Below are positions 16,925 through 26,527 of a DNA stretch of 64,000 bases, in pieces. Made by a program: the position numbers and the translations under genes. The notes beneath the pieces are model-generated. The model was not told the origin of the DNA, did no database searches, and was given only the letters and a program-made list of their open reading frames with translations. This DNA is from Thermoplasmata archaeon. GTDB taxonomy: Archaea > Thermoplasmatota > Thermoplasmata > Thermoplasmatales > GCA-001856825. Location of the stretch: contig JAJYUV010000005.1 in assembly GCA_021792355.1 (NCBI GenBank), positions 1-64,000 on the forward strand, read 5' to 3'. Position 1 is the first letter of the stretch; each line of letters begins with the position of its first letter.

Positions 16925-17998
16925 AACTTTGTCGTTATAAGCTTCTGAGTAATTGATTTTACTGAATTTCTTGGAGATTACTTTTGCCCTTTGTCTGTCG
17001 CTCCTGACCAACTCCATCAGTCGTTGCATAAAGTCTAGATTATGCACCGTAACAAGATACGGGAATGATGGATCCTCGTTCTTGTGCAATTCTCTTAACA
17101 TGGACCGATTGTAGTTCACACATGTTTCACAGGAGCATCCATTTTCAATTGGTCCAAGGTCATCACTGTGTTTCGAATTTTTCAGATTGATAGTTCCTTC
17201 ATTTGTAAGCGCGAATCCGTGCCTTGCATTTCTTGTCGGGTACGTAGAATCAAATACGCCTATTCCTGCATCTGAGTATTCCACGATAGATAATGGATCT
17301 CCCACTCCCATAAGATAGATAGGATATTCCTTGGGAATTAGCGGTATGGTTTTGCTGAGAACCAGATCGGTTAATTCTTTTGGCTCGCCAATCTTTAACC
17401 CCCCGATTGCAAATCCATCAAATTCCATGGAGGTCATTAGTTCCGCACTTTCTTTCCGTAATTCTGCGTTAAATCCTCCCTGAATGATACCGAAACGCTT
17501 TTGGTGCGGAACCTTCAGTGATGAAAATATCCTTCCCCATTCCTGCGTTCGCCTTACCGATTGAACATACCTTTTTGAGTCTGCTCCATATGGGGGACAG
17601 TCATCCAACATCATTGCAACATCTGATCCTATTTTCGCCTGAATCTGGGAACTGATCTCTGGGGTGACCTTGACAGTCTTTCCGGATTTCCTGTCTTTAA
17701 AGACGATCCCATCATTCTCGATCTTTACAAGTTCCTCCCTTAGGATTTGAAAACCTCCTGAATCAGTGAAGTAACTTCCATTAAAGCCCGTGTAAGCATT
17801 GATTCCTCCCGCTCTATCAAGTATTTCAAGGCCTGGAGAGATTGTGAGGTGCACCGAGTTGGATATTAAGGCTTTCACTCCCATCTCGTTAATCCTGTGC
17901 ATCGGTACCGCCTTTACAAAGCCACGAGTCGCAACTGGAAGGAATATTGGAAGTTCTAACTTTCCCCTTGCAAGGCTTAGTTCAGCGCTAAACTGCAC
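16919..17998 (-). CDS. tgt: tRNA-guanine transglycosylase, bacterial (queuosine) type without PUA domain
   Basis: Exchanges a guanine in tRNA for a 7-deazaguanine base. The 359-residue protein has the length and motifs of bacterial TGT: DSGGFQ (D79), a DDCPPY acidic site (D132), IIQGG (Q173), AIGGL, LMGVGDP, and VFDSTYPTRNARHG with predicted nucleophile D250. The zinc site is C288, C290, C293 and H319 in the CSCETC...VHNL arrangement. Archaeosine TGTs instead have an FDSA-type active-site segment and C-terminal domains ending in PUA, both lacking here. It begins with GTG at 17998; the stop lies within tRNA-Cys. The base-binding residues fit preQ1 use at position 34, but this is inferred. Confidence 0.9.
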   Translation of the reverse strand: MQFSAELSLARGKLELPIFLPVATRGFVKAVPMHRINEMGVKALISNSVHLTISPGLEILDRAGGINAYTGFNGSYFTDSGGFQILREELVKIENDGIVFKDRKSGKTVKVTPEISSQIQAKIGSDVAMMLDDCPPYGADSKRYVQSVRRTQEWGRIFSSLKVPHQKRFGIIQGGFNAELRKESAELMTSMEFDGFAIGGLKIGEPKELTDLVLSKTIPLIPKEYPIYLMGVGDPLSIVEYSDAGIGVFDSTYPTRNARHGFALTNEGTINLKNSKHSDDLGPIENGCSCETCVNYNRSMLRELHKNEDPSFPYLVTVHNLDFMQRLMELVRSDRQRAKVISKKFSKINYSEAYNDKVG

Positions 17999-18029
17999 TT
18001 CTTCATTATCCTATCTAGATAAAATATCT

Positions 18030-18569
18030 TTACATTTTTGCCTTCTCTGAGTAGCACCTTTCGCAGTAGTAGTTGCCCGCCATGTATACCAAATTCTCGG
18101 AGAATTCATTACAGGAGTCACATATACCGTGAATACCCTTTATTATCCCCTGTTCCTTGTTTCCAAGAATTCCACGCGTTATCTCGATTAGCCCTGGGGA
18201 TATTCTTACTATGTCATTCTCGGTTAATATTCCTACAAACTCTCCATTGATTACGACGGGGAGTCTTCTTATTTTCTTCTTCCACATCATTTCAGCAGCG
18301 GTCTCTAGAGGGCTCTCTCCTTCAACGTGTATGAGTGGCGAGCTCATTATCTCCTTCATTTTCACTTCACTCGCAGACAGTCCGTTGGCTGCAATCTTGG
18401 TCACAATATCTCTCTCCGTCACTATTCCCACGATATGCCCTCTGTCTTCGATTAATAGTGAGCTTATCCCCTTGTGTGCCATTATCTTGGCTCCTTCTTC
18501 GGCTGTGAGTGACCCATCTACCCTAATAGGGTTTCTGGACATCACCTCAGAGACACGGATGAAACTCAC
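18030..18569 (-). CDS. Two-CBS-domain protein with C-terminal zinc ribbon
   Basis: A 179-residue protein with tandem CBS domains (about residues 8-60 and 70-125), each showing the ...GIVTERDIV / GILTENDIV ending, followed by a zinc-binding tail CDSC...CERC. CBS pairs bind adenosyl nucleotides and regulate partners. The added ribbon suggests nucleic-acid or protein binding, but the target is unknown. The start overlaps the upstream 76-residue gene by 4 nt. Confidence 0.85.
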   Translation of the reverse strand: MSFIRVSEVMSRNPIRVDGSLTAEEGAKIMAHKGISSLLIEDRGHIVGIVTERDIVTKIAANGLSASEVKMKEIMSSPLIHVEGESPLETAAEMMWKKKIRRLPVVINGEFVGILTENDIVRISPGLIEITRGILGNKEQGIIKGIHGICDSCNEFSENLVYMAGNYYCERCYSEKAKM

Positions 18570-18796
18570 TCGCCCACCTCCAGGAGCGTTTCTTTCCCCT
18601 CGATGATCTTGAATGGCCTAGATACCTTGAGTAACTCTTCAATTATTCTGATTCTCTTGTCCATGTAATCCCTTAGCTTCTTTGGATCGCCTTTTCCGAA
18701 TTGCATCATCTTCCCTGCGTCGATATAAAGGTAGGCCTCCATCTTGATCCTGAACGAAGTGTCGGTTTCCAAAGTCCCGAGGTCTATCCTCTTCAT
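18566..18796 (-). CDS. Small charged protein, unknown function
   Basis: A 76-residue soluble protein with a high share of Lys, Glu and Ile, mostly predicted helix. I recognise no family. It is coupled to the CBS/zinc-ribbon gene by a 4-nt overlap, so the two may act together. The ATG lies downstream of a short divergent promoter region shared with the DUF72 gene. Confidence 0.6.
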   Translation of the reverse strand: MKRIDLGTLETDTSFRIKMEAYLYIDAGKMMQFGKGDPKKLRDYMDKRIRIIEELLKVSRPFKIIEGKETLLEVGE

Positions 18797-18880
18797 AGTC
18801 TTAATAACAAATGGTTGCAGTAATAGTTTTCCTACTCTGCATGGAAAGATTTTATTTTTAAGTTTGATTATTAAAATGAA

Positions 18881-19723
18881 ATGATATACCTGGGCTGCTC
18901 TGGATTTCAGTATCCAGATTGGAAGGAGACCTTCTATCCAAAAGGGATGGAAGAGGGTAAGTACCTTCTATACTACTACAAATTCTTCAACTCAGTGGAG
19001 ATCGACTCAACCTACTATTCTTTTCCAGGGGAGAAAACGGTTGATTCCTGGATATCCAAGCTCAAGGGAAAGGAAGATTTCTTATGCTCCTTGAAATTTC
19101 CTAGAGAGGTTACTCACGACCCCGATGGTATCACAGAAAAATCCATCGAGACTGCTAAGGAGTTCGTAGCGAAGGTACTACTGCCCATAAAGAATGCTGG
19201 GTTTTTGGGTTCTGCACTCCTGCAGTTATCTCCTTTTCTAGATCCTCTGAAGAACCAACATGTACTGGCGGACCTAGAAAATTTGTTTAATTCAATCAGC
19301 TCAAACTATAGACTGGCAGTTGAAGTGAGGAACAAGAATTATCTGGACAGCAGCATTTTACCAACCTTTTTGAACATACTGAAGAAATTCAGAGTCTCAC
19401 TTGTAAGTGTTGATTCTCCTGGACTTCCATACTTCTATTATCCTACTACTACATTTTCGTATGTCAGATTTCACGGCAGAAACTATGACCTGTGGTATGG
19501 CAAGGGAGAACTCAAGGGGAGACTGAATAAGTATGACTACCTGTACTCAGAGGAAGAGCTCATTCCGTGGGTGGAAAGGGTGAGAGCGATGGAGGAAGAG
19601 GTATTCATTTATTTCAACAATCACGCACAGGCAAAGGCTGCAGTAAATGCTGTTGAATTCCAGAAGTACTTGGGAATCAAGATAGTAAGGAAGGAGACTC
19701 AGACAAATCTGAATGCATTTTAA
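18881..19723 (+). CDS. DUF72 family protein
   Basis: A 280-residue TIM-barrel-like protein of the widespread DUF72 (YecE) family. It shows the N-terminal YLGCSGFQYPDWKETFYP, then the NSVEIDSTYY segment, VEVRNKNYLD in the middle, and the C-terminal YVRFHGRN and IYFNNHAQAKA signatures. The biochemical function of the family is not established. A TATA-like TTTATTTTTAAG lies about 25 nt before the ATG, so a leaderless transcript is possible. Confidence 0.9.
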   Translation: MIYLGCSGFQYPDWKETFYPKGMEEGKYLLYYYKFFNSVEIDSTYYSFPGEKTVDSWISKLKGKEDFLCSLKFPREVTHDPDGITEKSIETAKEFVAKVLLPIKNAGFLGSALLQLSPFLDPLKNQHVLADLENLFNSISSNYRLAVEVRNKNYLDSSILPTFLNILKKFRVSLVSVDSPGLPYFYYPTTTFSYVRFHGRNYDLWYGKGELKGRLNKYDYLYSEEELIPWVERVRAMEEEVFIYFNNHAQAKAAVNAVEFQKYLGIKIVRKETQTNLNAF

Positions 19724-19746
19724 TATTATATGAATATAGCTCAGAA

Positions 19747-21345
19747 ATGAAACCTTACCAGAAGTTCGATGCGATTGCAATAGAAAAAATGGATCGGCTC
19801 CTATCTTCTCACTCCATCCAAAAGAGTTACAGGGTCTATAGGTCCCAGAAAAGCTTTGGCGACCTTTCATTCGATTTCCAGAGAAGCGTGGTGATCCCCG
19901 ATGCTGACGATGTTGCAACCTTGAGCGACCAATTCGCAACTTTTTCTTCTAAAGGTAAGTTTGTTAATGTAAGATTCAATGATCAGGAATTCTCGAAGGC
20001 CATCTTAGAAGATGGAATGAGAGGAAGTCTATTCGAATTTGATGGAAAAAAAGAAAAGATTCTAATCGAACACACCAGTGCCAATCCGACTGGGCCTTTA
20101 CACATCGGAAGAGTGAGAAATTCGATCATAGGTGACACGCTCTCAAGAATTCTTGTTAAATATGGTTTTAATGTGACAACAGAGTATTATGTGAACGACA
20201 TAGGGACACAAGTCGAAGCCCTTCTTCTGGGAACGGAACTTTTTGGAATGGAAAACTACACAGAATCGTATCGGAGGGTGTACGAAGACTTTGACAGGTA
20301 CAAGGGAAAGATCGAGGAGTACATGGTAAGAGCGGAGTCGGGGGACTCTAAGTTTCTGAAGGAATCTAAGGAGAAACTTGAGATTTTTCTGGATGACGTA
20401 CTATCTGACCTTGAGAAACTCGCTATAAGGTTCGATTTCTTCGTCTGGGAGAGTGAGTTCATACTTGATGGATCTGTAAGGGACATAATTCAGAAACTCT
20501 CTCCGCTGCTGAAAGACGACAATGGAGCGAAGTATCTTGAATCCGATCAGGGGAAAATGTACGTGCTCAGGTCAAATGGCACCTCTGTTTACTTCACAAG
20601 AGATATCGCACACCATCTTCTCAAATCTACCAGGTACGATAACTCAATTGTTGTACTTGGTGAGGATCACAAGTCATACTTCAAGAAGATAGAGTATGCG
20701 ATGGACATTCTGGGAGTCCACAATGTGGATGCCCTCTTCTACTCGTACATTTCGACGAAAGAGGGCAAGATGAGCACGAGAAGGGGGAATGTGGTTTATG
20801 TCCGAGAATTCATTGAAGAGGCTATAGAAGGGGCGAGAGAAGAGATTCTCAAGAGAAGGTCAGACCTCTCAGACGAAGAAGTCGCGGAAATCTCAAGGAG
20901 AATAGGAATTGCAGCCGTGAGATACAACATCGTAAAGTATGCTCCAGATAAACCCGTAACATTTGACCTATCGGAGGCACTCAACTTTGACGGGGATGCT
21001 GCCCCGTTTGTAATGTACTCATATGCAAGGGCCAAATCCATTCTTACAAAGGTTGGAACTGAATCTGAAATTTCATGGACGTTTACGGAGCCAGAGAGCG
21101 CTATCTTGAGAGAAATGGCAGCGTTTCCTGAGGTAGTTGAAGACGCGGTCAGGCACTCCAGGCCCGATAAGATAGCAAGATATTCTTATGAGCTTGCGGG
21201 AGCCTTCAATCAGTTTTACCGGGACTGTCCGGTGCTTGGGAGCGGAGAGAATGCCCAGAAGAGGGTGGAAATAGTCAAAATGTTTTCAAGAACGATGGAA
21301 GAATTGTTTCAGATGCTTGGTATACAAGCATCTGATAAAATATAA
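19747..21345 (+). CDS. argS: Arginyl-tRNA synthetase
   Basis: Charges tRNA-Arg. The 532-residue class I enzyme has the HIGH-type signature TGPLHIGR after the conserved EHTSANPTG, the KMSKS-like GKMSTRRGN, and a C-terminal DALR-type anticodon-binding domain with the YARAKSIL and FNQFYRDCPVL segments. The N-terminal additional domain is short. It follows the DUF72 gene by 23 nt. Confidence 0.96.
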   Translation: MKPYQKFDAIAIEKMDRLLSSHSIQKSYRVYRSQKSFGDLSFDFQRSVVIPDADDVATLSDQFATFSSKGKFVNVRFNDQEFSKAILEDGMRGSLFEFDGKKEKILIEHTSANPTGPLHIGRVRNSIIGDTLSRILVKYGFNVTTEYYVNDIGTQVEALLLGTELFGMENYTESYRRVYEDFDRYKGKIEEYMVRAESGDSKFLKESKEKLEIFLDDVLSDLEKLAIRFDFFVWESEFILDGSVRDIIQKLSPLLKDDNGAKYLESDQGKMYVLRSNGTSVYFTRDIAHHLLKSTRYDNSIVVLGEDHKSYFKKIEYAMDILGVHNVDALFYSYISTKEGKMSTRRGNVVYVREFIEEAIEGAREEILKRRSDLSDEEVAEISRRIGIAAVRYNIVKYAPDKPVTFDLSEALNFDGDAAPFVMYSYARAKSILTKVGTESEISWTFTEPESAILREMAAFPEVVEDAVRHSRPDKIARYSYELAGAFNQFYRDCPVLGSGENAQKRVEIVKMFSRTMEELFQMLGIQASDKI

Positions 21346-21355
21346 AATAAAAAAA

Positions 21356-24250
21356 TTAGACCTTTAGCTGTTTCTTGGGAGGCTTGATTTCCTTGGGTCT
21401 CTTTCTTCTGACCGTCACGTCGTAGTAGATGAAAGAAAGTACTCCTATCGCCACCACTATGCCTCCAACGAGCGCTGGAAGTTTCCAGGCCGCCTGTGAG
21501 ACTGTTATTGCCTCAATCTTGGTAATACCAGTATTGAAGAATTTGGGTTGTCCAACTGCGTGAATAGTTATGTTCATGGAGTAGCTGCCAGAGGTCGGAG
21601 GAACGATCGACAACGTGAGATTCGTTGACTGATTTGATGAAAGATTTGAGAACGTCTCGTTCTTCACTAGCTTGCTTCCTATCTTCACAGTTACGTAGTA
21701 TGTGGTTGCAGTTGTGAGACCAACATTCTTTAGATCGAGCTTCAGAACAGAAGGTGATCCTTCCTGGTAGCTCTTAGGATAAGTGACATTTATTATCTCC
21801 ACTTCCGGTCCGACTGCTATCACGCTCAGGCTCTGTGAGTTAGTTCCGTGGTTGTTGGACTGGTCTGTAACGTTCAGTTTCACTTCAAATATTCCGCTCT
21901 GGATGAACGAAAGCGTAATGGTGGAATTGTTCGATGAACTGCTGTATATCTTGTAGTCCACATTCGGTTTTGCTACCGTCCCGTTCGAATATGTGAAGGT
22001 CCACGTATAGGACACTATGTGCCCTCCATTCGGTGCATAAGATTTGGATCCATCGACAGTAACGTTCTGTCCCTGTTTGATGGATGATATCACTGCGTGC
22101 GAAGTTGCATTCGTTATCTGTATCGTGGCAATTGGGGGAGTAGTATCGTTCACATGGATTGTAAGGTTGACGGTAAAGCTGTTACCTACTCCGTTCATGA
22201 CAGTGGCGTACGCATAATCCAGAGTAGAACCAAGGGTCGGATGACTGAATGTAAAGGATACGTTGGTTCCGGTCTCACTGGTCCCGTTTATATTCCAGCT
22301 GACGGATATTGGAATACCAGTAGCTTGGCCAGATGGAAGGAGGTCCTTGGAACCTATAGAGTTGAAGTAGACAGTCTCAGTCTGGTTGACCCATAAAGTG
22401 TACGAGGCGGAGGATGATGTTGTGATGTTCATCCTAGCCCCTCCATTCTGTATCACTTTGAGATTGAACTGCGGGTTAAGGGCGTCACCTATTATGGTAA
22501 AGTTAGTTTCGTTGGCAACTCCGCTCGAACTTACTACCCTAAGCGAAACAGAGTGTGTACCAGAGGTAAAGGTGTCTGATATGTTGTAACCGTACATAAG
22601 AGTAGTTCCGATCGTCCAGCTGAAGTTCATCTCCTGGTAGTTGTCGGTTCCTAGCACGCTGTCATAAGGTACGTTGCTGGCATTTATGGTGACAGTCTTG
22701 CCAACCGGCACAACGAGAGTGAAATTTGAAGATGTGTTGGAAGAAATGGTAGACTCAAACGAACCGGTCCAAGTTGCAGATATCTGACCCATTCTTAGTA
22801 AAGGTTTAGCCTGTGGTGCGATATTTATTGTAAGGAATCCATTGAAACTGCTGTTAGTAATTTCTATCGTTCCGGAGTATCCGGTCACTGTAGCTGTACT
22901 TGAATCTATTATGTTGGACCTCTGATAGGGTGCGGGAATACTCAGCTTGGTTATATAAGTCGTGGCAGTTGTATTGTTACCATTCTCGTTTACATAAACT
23001 CTGATGCTGCTAACGCTTTTGGCAGTCACTTTGGACTGATAATAGGTTGAAGTGTAGCTGAAGGTGAATGTGTAACCCGGGCCTGTTGTGAACAGTGTCG
23101 TTGCTCCGGTCGAATTGTAGGAATAATTGTTGTAAAGTACGGTACTTGCTGTGGTGTAAGGAACGGTTACATTTAGTATTGCCCAAAGGTCTCCAGAATT
23201 TAGCCCATCCAATTGCAGCTGGTTGTACAGTGACCCAGCATTGGAGTTAGGAAGGAATGGGAGTACTGTTGCGTTCGTCAAAGTTATTCCACCATTTATG
23301 GTGACATTCTGGAAATTCGATCCAAACGTTATTGTCTGGGTCTCTATAACGTTTGAAGAAGTCAGCGCAACTGCCTGATAGGAAGGCGCGCTGCCAGTAG
23401 TGACAGATATCACATATGGAAGATATCCTGGTGAAGAGACTACAAGGCTGTAAGTGCCTGCTGCAAGTGATAGATAGTAGTACCCATTAGTAAATTCGTC
23501 CGATCCGAGCAGTGTTCCGCTCTGATATATCGAGACCTGCACTCTGTTTATGGAAGTGCCAGTCGTCGATGAAACTGTTCCTTGGACATTGTCCAAAGAA
23601 GATACATTTGCCACTACACTGTTGTTTGACTTGGTTGAAGAGACTGATATAAGTTCTGAGTAAAATGCCTTCGAAGTGCTATTGTACTCGACCGTCAGCG
23701 TCTGGGATCCAGAGACTGTCGTAACTGAATATCCAGAGTTCGCGTTCGAAGCATTGACTTTCGAAGCAGGCATTTCAAGTCCATTAGGCAACACAAGATA
23801 AACTGATGTCACTTGTGAATATGAAATTCCTTTCACAGTCACGTAAACATATGAAGATGCGTCCGTATAGATAACGGCCACACTCTTAAGTACGGAACTG
23901 CCAACATATGCGGTCCCGTTGTTTTTGACACTCACGCTGATGTGATTTGCACTATAGACTATGGAAGATGAGGAAACATACTGACTAGGTACGTAAATTA
24001 CGTAACTTCCGGGATATACCGAAAATACGACGTTTGGATTCGATGTACTGCTAGCCAGAACAACCCCGTTCGCATTCTCAAGCTCAACTTTCACTCCACT
24101 AGCTGGAGATATTCCATTCCCCAGCACTGCAAAATTAAACGTTACCTTCTCTGCTCCCTGTACTTGACCGAGTGCCGCTCCCAAGAGTCCTCCCATCACC
24201 ATTATAGTGATGACGAACAGAGCTGCTGTTTTCATTGGTTTCTTAAGCAT
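21356..24250 (-). CDS. Large secreted, membrane-anchored surface protein with PKD and CARDB-like domains
   Basis: A 964-residue exported protein, a candidate for a major surface glycoprotein in a wall-less archaeon. It has an N-terminal signal peptide (about residues 8-30, ending near GQVQGAE). A carboxypeptidase-regulatory-like beta domain lies near 230-290. Several Ig-like/PKD regions include DGSKSYAPNGGHIVSYTWTF at about 740-760, and a CARDB-like domain lies near 815-905. A C-terminal transmembrane helix follows, then a basic cytoplasmic tail rich in RRKR and KKQ. It is dense in N-x-S/T sequons and has almost no cysteine. The promoter probably lies in the AT-rich DNA at 24300-24360. Confidence 0.85.
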   Translation of the reverse strand: MLKKPMKTAALFVITIMVMGGLLGAALGQVQGAEKVTFNFAVLGNGISPASGVKVELENANGVVLASSTSNPNVVFSVYPGSYVIYVPSQYVSSSSIVYSANHISVSVKNNGTAYVGSSVLKSVAVIYTDASSYVYVTVKGISYSQVTSVYLVLPNGLEMPASKVNASNANSGYSVTTVSGSQTLTVEYNSTSKAFYSELISVSSTKSNNSVVANVSSLDNVQGTVSSTTGTSINRVQVSIYQSGTLLGSDEFTNGYYYLSLAAGTYSLVVSSPGYLPYVISVTTGSAPSYQAVALTSSNVIETQTITFGSNFQNVTINGGITLTNATVLPFLPNSNAGSLYNQLQLDGLNSGDLWAILNVTVPYTTASTVLYNNYSYNSTGATTLFTTGPGYTFTFSYTSTYYQSKVTAKSVSSIRVYVNENGNNTTATTYITKLSIPAPYQRSNIIDSSTATVTGYSGTIEITNSSFNGFLTINIAPQAKPLLRMGQISATWTGSFESTISSNTSSNFTLVVPVGKTVTINASNVPYDSVLGTDNYQEMNFSWTIGTTLMYGYNISDTFTSGTHSVSLRVVSSSGVANETNFTIIGDALNPQFNLKVIQNGGARMNITTSSSASYTLWVNQTETVYFNSIGSKDLLPSGQATGIPISVSWNINGTSETGTNVSFTFSHPTLGSTLDYAYATVMNGVGNSFTVNLTIHVNDTTPPIATIQITNATSHAVISSIKQGQNVTVDGSKSYAPNGGHIVSYTWTFTYSNGTVAKPNVDYKIYSSSSNNSTITLSFIQSGIFEVKLNVTDQSNNHGTNSQSLSVIAVGPEVEIINVTYPKSYQEGSPSVLKLDLKNVGLTTATTYYVTVKIGSKLVKNETFSNLSSNQSTNLTLSIVPPTSGSYSMNITIHAVGQPKFFNTGITKIEAITVSQAAWKLPALVGGIVVAIGVLSFIYYDVTVRRKRPKEIKPPKKQLKV

Positions 24251-24407
24251 CTTGGTATAACCCCCTAAAGATGTCTGGTAATTACAATTACTATTAAACA
24301 GTTGTTATGATTTTTCCGTGCTCTAAAATTTATATATATTGTAAATTATGTTTTAATTAAAAAGTATGTCGAAAACGATTAAATTTTAGATTTGCTTTCG
24401 GCATTCC

Positions 24408-25253
24408 GTGAGCAGACTTAGGTTAATAATTGCGTTCACCTTCCTCTTTCTAATATTCGCGTTAGTTGGAACCATCATCGGATATCTGGTCGGAAACATC
24501 GTGGATTTACTGATTTTCTTCGTTGCTTTTGCAACATTGATTAATCTGATTTCTTATCTGTTCTCATATAAGCTAGTCATGTGGAGTTACCACGCTAAAG
24601 TTATCGAAGAAGTGGAGAATCCAAGATTATTTGCAATGGTAAGGGATATCGCTCAAAATGCCGGAATCCCGGTTCCGAAGATTGCAATAGCGGACCTTCC
24701 AGTACCTAACGCTTTTACAACTGGCAGAAGCAAGAAAAGTGCCTACATAGTCTTTACGAGAACGATTTTGGATACAATGAACGAGAGAGAACTCAGAGGA
24801 GTTATAGGACACGAACTAGGACACATTAAACACAATGATGTCCTCGTTGTAACCGTCGCTGCCACGATTGCGTCCGCACTCATGATTGGTGCAAGGATAT
24901 TCGGATTCAATGCCCTTTTCGGAGGAAGAAGGAGTGGACAGGACCTTATCGTGATGGCCATATTGCTAATTGCAGCTATCGGTGCATTGATGCTGCAACT
25001 TTCTATTTCTAGAGAAAGAGAACTTTACGCAGACGAACACGGCGCAAGAGTGAACAATTCGTCAGAAGGATTGATCAGTGCTCTTATGAAATTGGAAAGC
25101 TGGAATAGCAAAAGACCGATGCAAGGATCGAATCCTGCCACTTCCAGTCTGTTCATTGTCAATCCTCTTGGAGGATCTAGCGTAAGAAGGTTGTTTTCCA
25201 CCCACCCTCCTACCGATGTCAGAATAAGGAAGCTGAGGGAGCTCGGGATCTGA
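24408..25253 (+). CDS. htpX: HtpX-like zinc metalloprotease (M48)
   Basis: A membrane protease for quality control of membrane proteins, 281 residues. Two N-terminal helices (about residues 5-60) precede the catalytic domain; HELGHIKHND carries the HExxH zinc motif, and the third ligand is the glutamate in ERELYADEHG. A further helix pair lies around residues 145-200. The GTG start is the first codon before the basic residues leading into helix 1. Its stop abuts that of the convergent CDF transporter gene. Confidence 0.92.
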   Translation: MSRLRLIIAFTFLFLIFALVGTIIGYLVGNIVDLLIFFVAFATLINLISYLFSYKLVMWSYHAKVIEEVENPRLFAMVRDIAQNAGIPVPKIAIADLPVPNAFTTGRSKKSAYIVFTRTILDTMNERELRGVIGHELGHIKHNDVLVVTVAATIASALMIGARIFGFNALFGGRRSGQDLIVMAILLIAAIGALMLQLSISRERELYADEHGARVNNSSEGLISALMKLESWNSKRPMQGSNPATSSLFIVNPLGGSSVRRLFSTHPPTDVRIRKLRELGI

Positions 25254-26198
25254 TCATTCAAACTGTTTGAAATCGGTTGGCCTCTCTTCTGCTTCTACAT
25301 AAATTCTTTCAACCGAAGGAATGGACGACTTGATTGAATGCTCTATTTCATCGATAGCCCTTTCAATTTCTCCAGTACTAAGACCATCTTGGAAGTTCAG
25401 GTCCATTGCGAGCAGCACCTTCTCGGGACCCTGATAGATTGCCTTTATGTCTAGGATTTTGTTAACAGACTTGTTCTTACTGAGTATCGCCTCTATCTTC
25501 TTCTGGTCCGTAACTGAAATCCCTTCCCCGATCAGGAGGTCCTTGCTCTTTTTTGATAAATATATCCCTGATGCCATCATTATGATGCCGATCACGATCG
25601 AAGCCGATGCGTCGTATACGTTGTTTCTCGTGATAAGGGAAAGACTGATTCCTAAGAGAGCCGTGATAACGCCCGCTAGGGCCGCGGTATCTTCTATGAG
25701 TGCTGTGAGCAATACCGGGTCTCTAAAATCCTTCATGAATGCAAATGCATCGTGATATCCCTGCTTACGGTATCTGGAAATAAAGATTTTGGTTGATATC
25801 AGGAGGACGTATCCGTCCACCGCAAATGAAAATGCGAGCACAACGTATGCATAGGTGGGATCTGTTATCCTATAGGGGGTCGTCAGCTTCATGATTCCCT
25901 CAAAGAATGTGATTACGCCCGAAATTCCGAAAACGAGGATTGCCACTACGAAAGACCAGAAAAACTGTTCTCTCCCTCTTCCAAACGGAAACTTTGAGGC
26001 ATCCTTCTTAGTGCTTAGGTTGTATCCCAGCAGTAGGAGGAACTGGTTCACTGTATCGGAGGTGGAGTGAATGGCCTCTGCAAGAATAGCCGCACTTCCG
26101 CTAAATATGGCTGCACTATACTTTGAAACAGCTATTAACAAATCTCCGAATAGCGCCCTAACGACTACGCTTTTAGTTGTGGTTTTCTCTAAAGCCAT
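25254..26198 (-). CDS. Cation diffusion facilitator family transporter
   Basis: A 314-residue CDF antiporter, probably exporting Zn, Fe, Mn or a similar divalent metal. It has about six membrane helices; the first metal-binding pair is in AEAIHSTSDTVNQ (H-x3-D) and the second in LIEDTAALAG. The C-terminal cytoplasmic domain shows the usual ferredoxin-like strand pattern. Metal specificity cannot be read. It is transcribed alone. Confidence 0.92.
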   Translation of the reverse strand: MALEKTTTKSVVVRALFGDLLIAVSKYSAAIFSGSAAILAEAIHSTSDTVNQFLLLLGYNLSTKKDASKFPFGRGREQFFWSFVVAILVFGISGVITFFEGIMKLTTPYRITDPTYAYVVLAFSFAVDGYVLLISTKIFISRYRKQGYHDAFAFMKDFRDPVLLTALIEDTAALAGVITALLGISLSLITRNNVYDASASIVIGIIMMASGIYLSKKSKDLLIGEGISVTDQKKIEAILSKNKSVNKILDIKAIYQGPEKVLLAMDLNFQDGLSTGEIERAIDEIEHSIKSSIPSVERIYVEAEERPTDFKQFE

Positions 26199-26255
26199 CT
26201 TTGGTTTCTTCTATTGAACATTACAGATTCCAATATTTAAAATAAAGGTCTTAAA

Positions 26256-26525
26256 CTAGGATATAAGTGAGACTTCTTCTACTTCTACTTCTCCTATGTC
26301 TTGAAAAGAACGGATTCTTTGCTCGACTGCATCTACGAGCCCGCCCTCATCACTCATTATGACGATCAGCTTCAGGACCTTGATCCCGAATGCCAATTCC
26401 TCAATACTGCTCTTGCCTAGAGTAAAGCTGTTGGAGAGATCGGTCTTCAGAGCATTTTCAATTTTCGACAGATCTTTTGTCTCATCAGAAGGCATTATCT
26501 TGAACGAAACTGCTACCTTGCCCAA
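26256..26525 (-). CDS. ef1b: Translation elongation factor aEF-1 beta
   Basis: The 89-residue guanine nucleotide exchange factor for aEF-1A. It has the typical MGKVAVSFKIMPSD start, a central EELAFGIKVLKLIVIM strand and an acidic C-terminal GEVEVEEVSLI. The TTG start lies 2 nt after the stop of the small zinc-ribbon gene, an arrangement seen widely in euryarchaea. Confidence 0.95.
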   Translation of the reverse strand: MGKVAVSFKIMPSDETKDLSKIENALKTDLSNSFTLGKSSIEELAFGIKVLKLIVIMSDEGGLVDAVEQRIRSFQDIGEVEVEEVSLIS

Positions 26526-26527
26526 CT

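Noticed and set aside
16919..17998. Assigning this gene as archaeosine TGT
   Set aside because: It lacks the PUA and related C-terminal domains and carries the bacterial PTRNARHG segment after the nucleophile in place of the archaeal FDSA-type segment.
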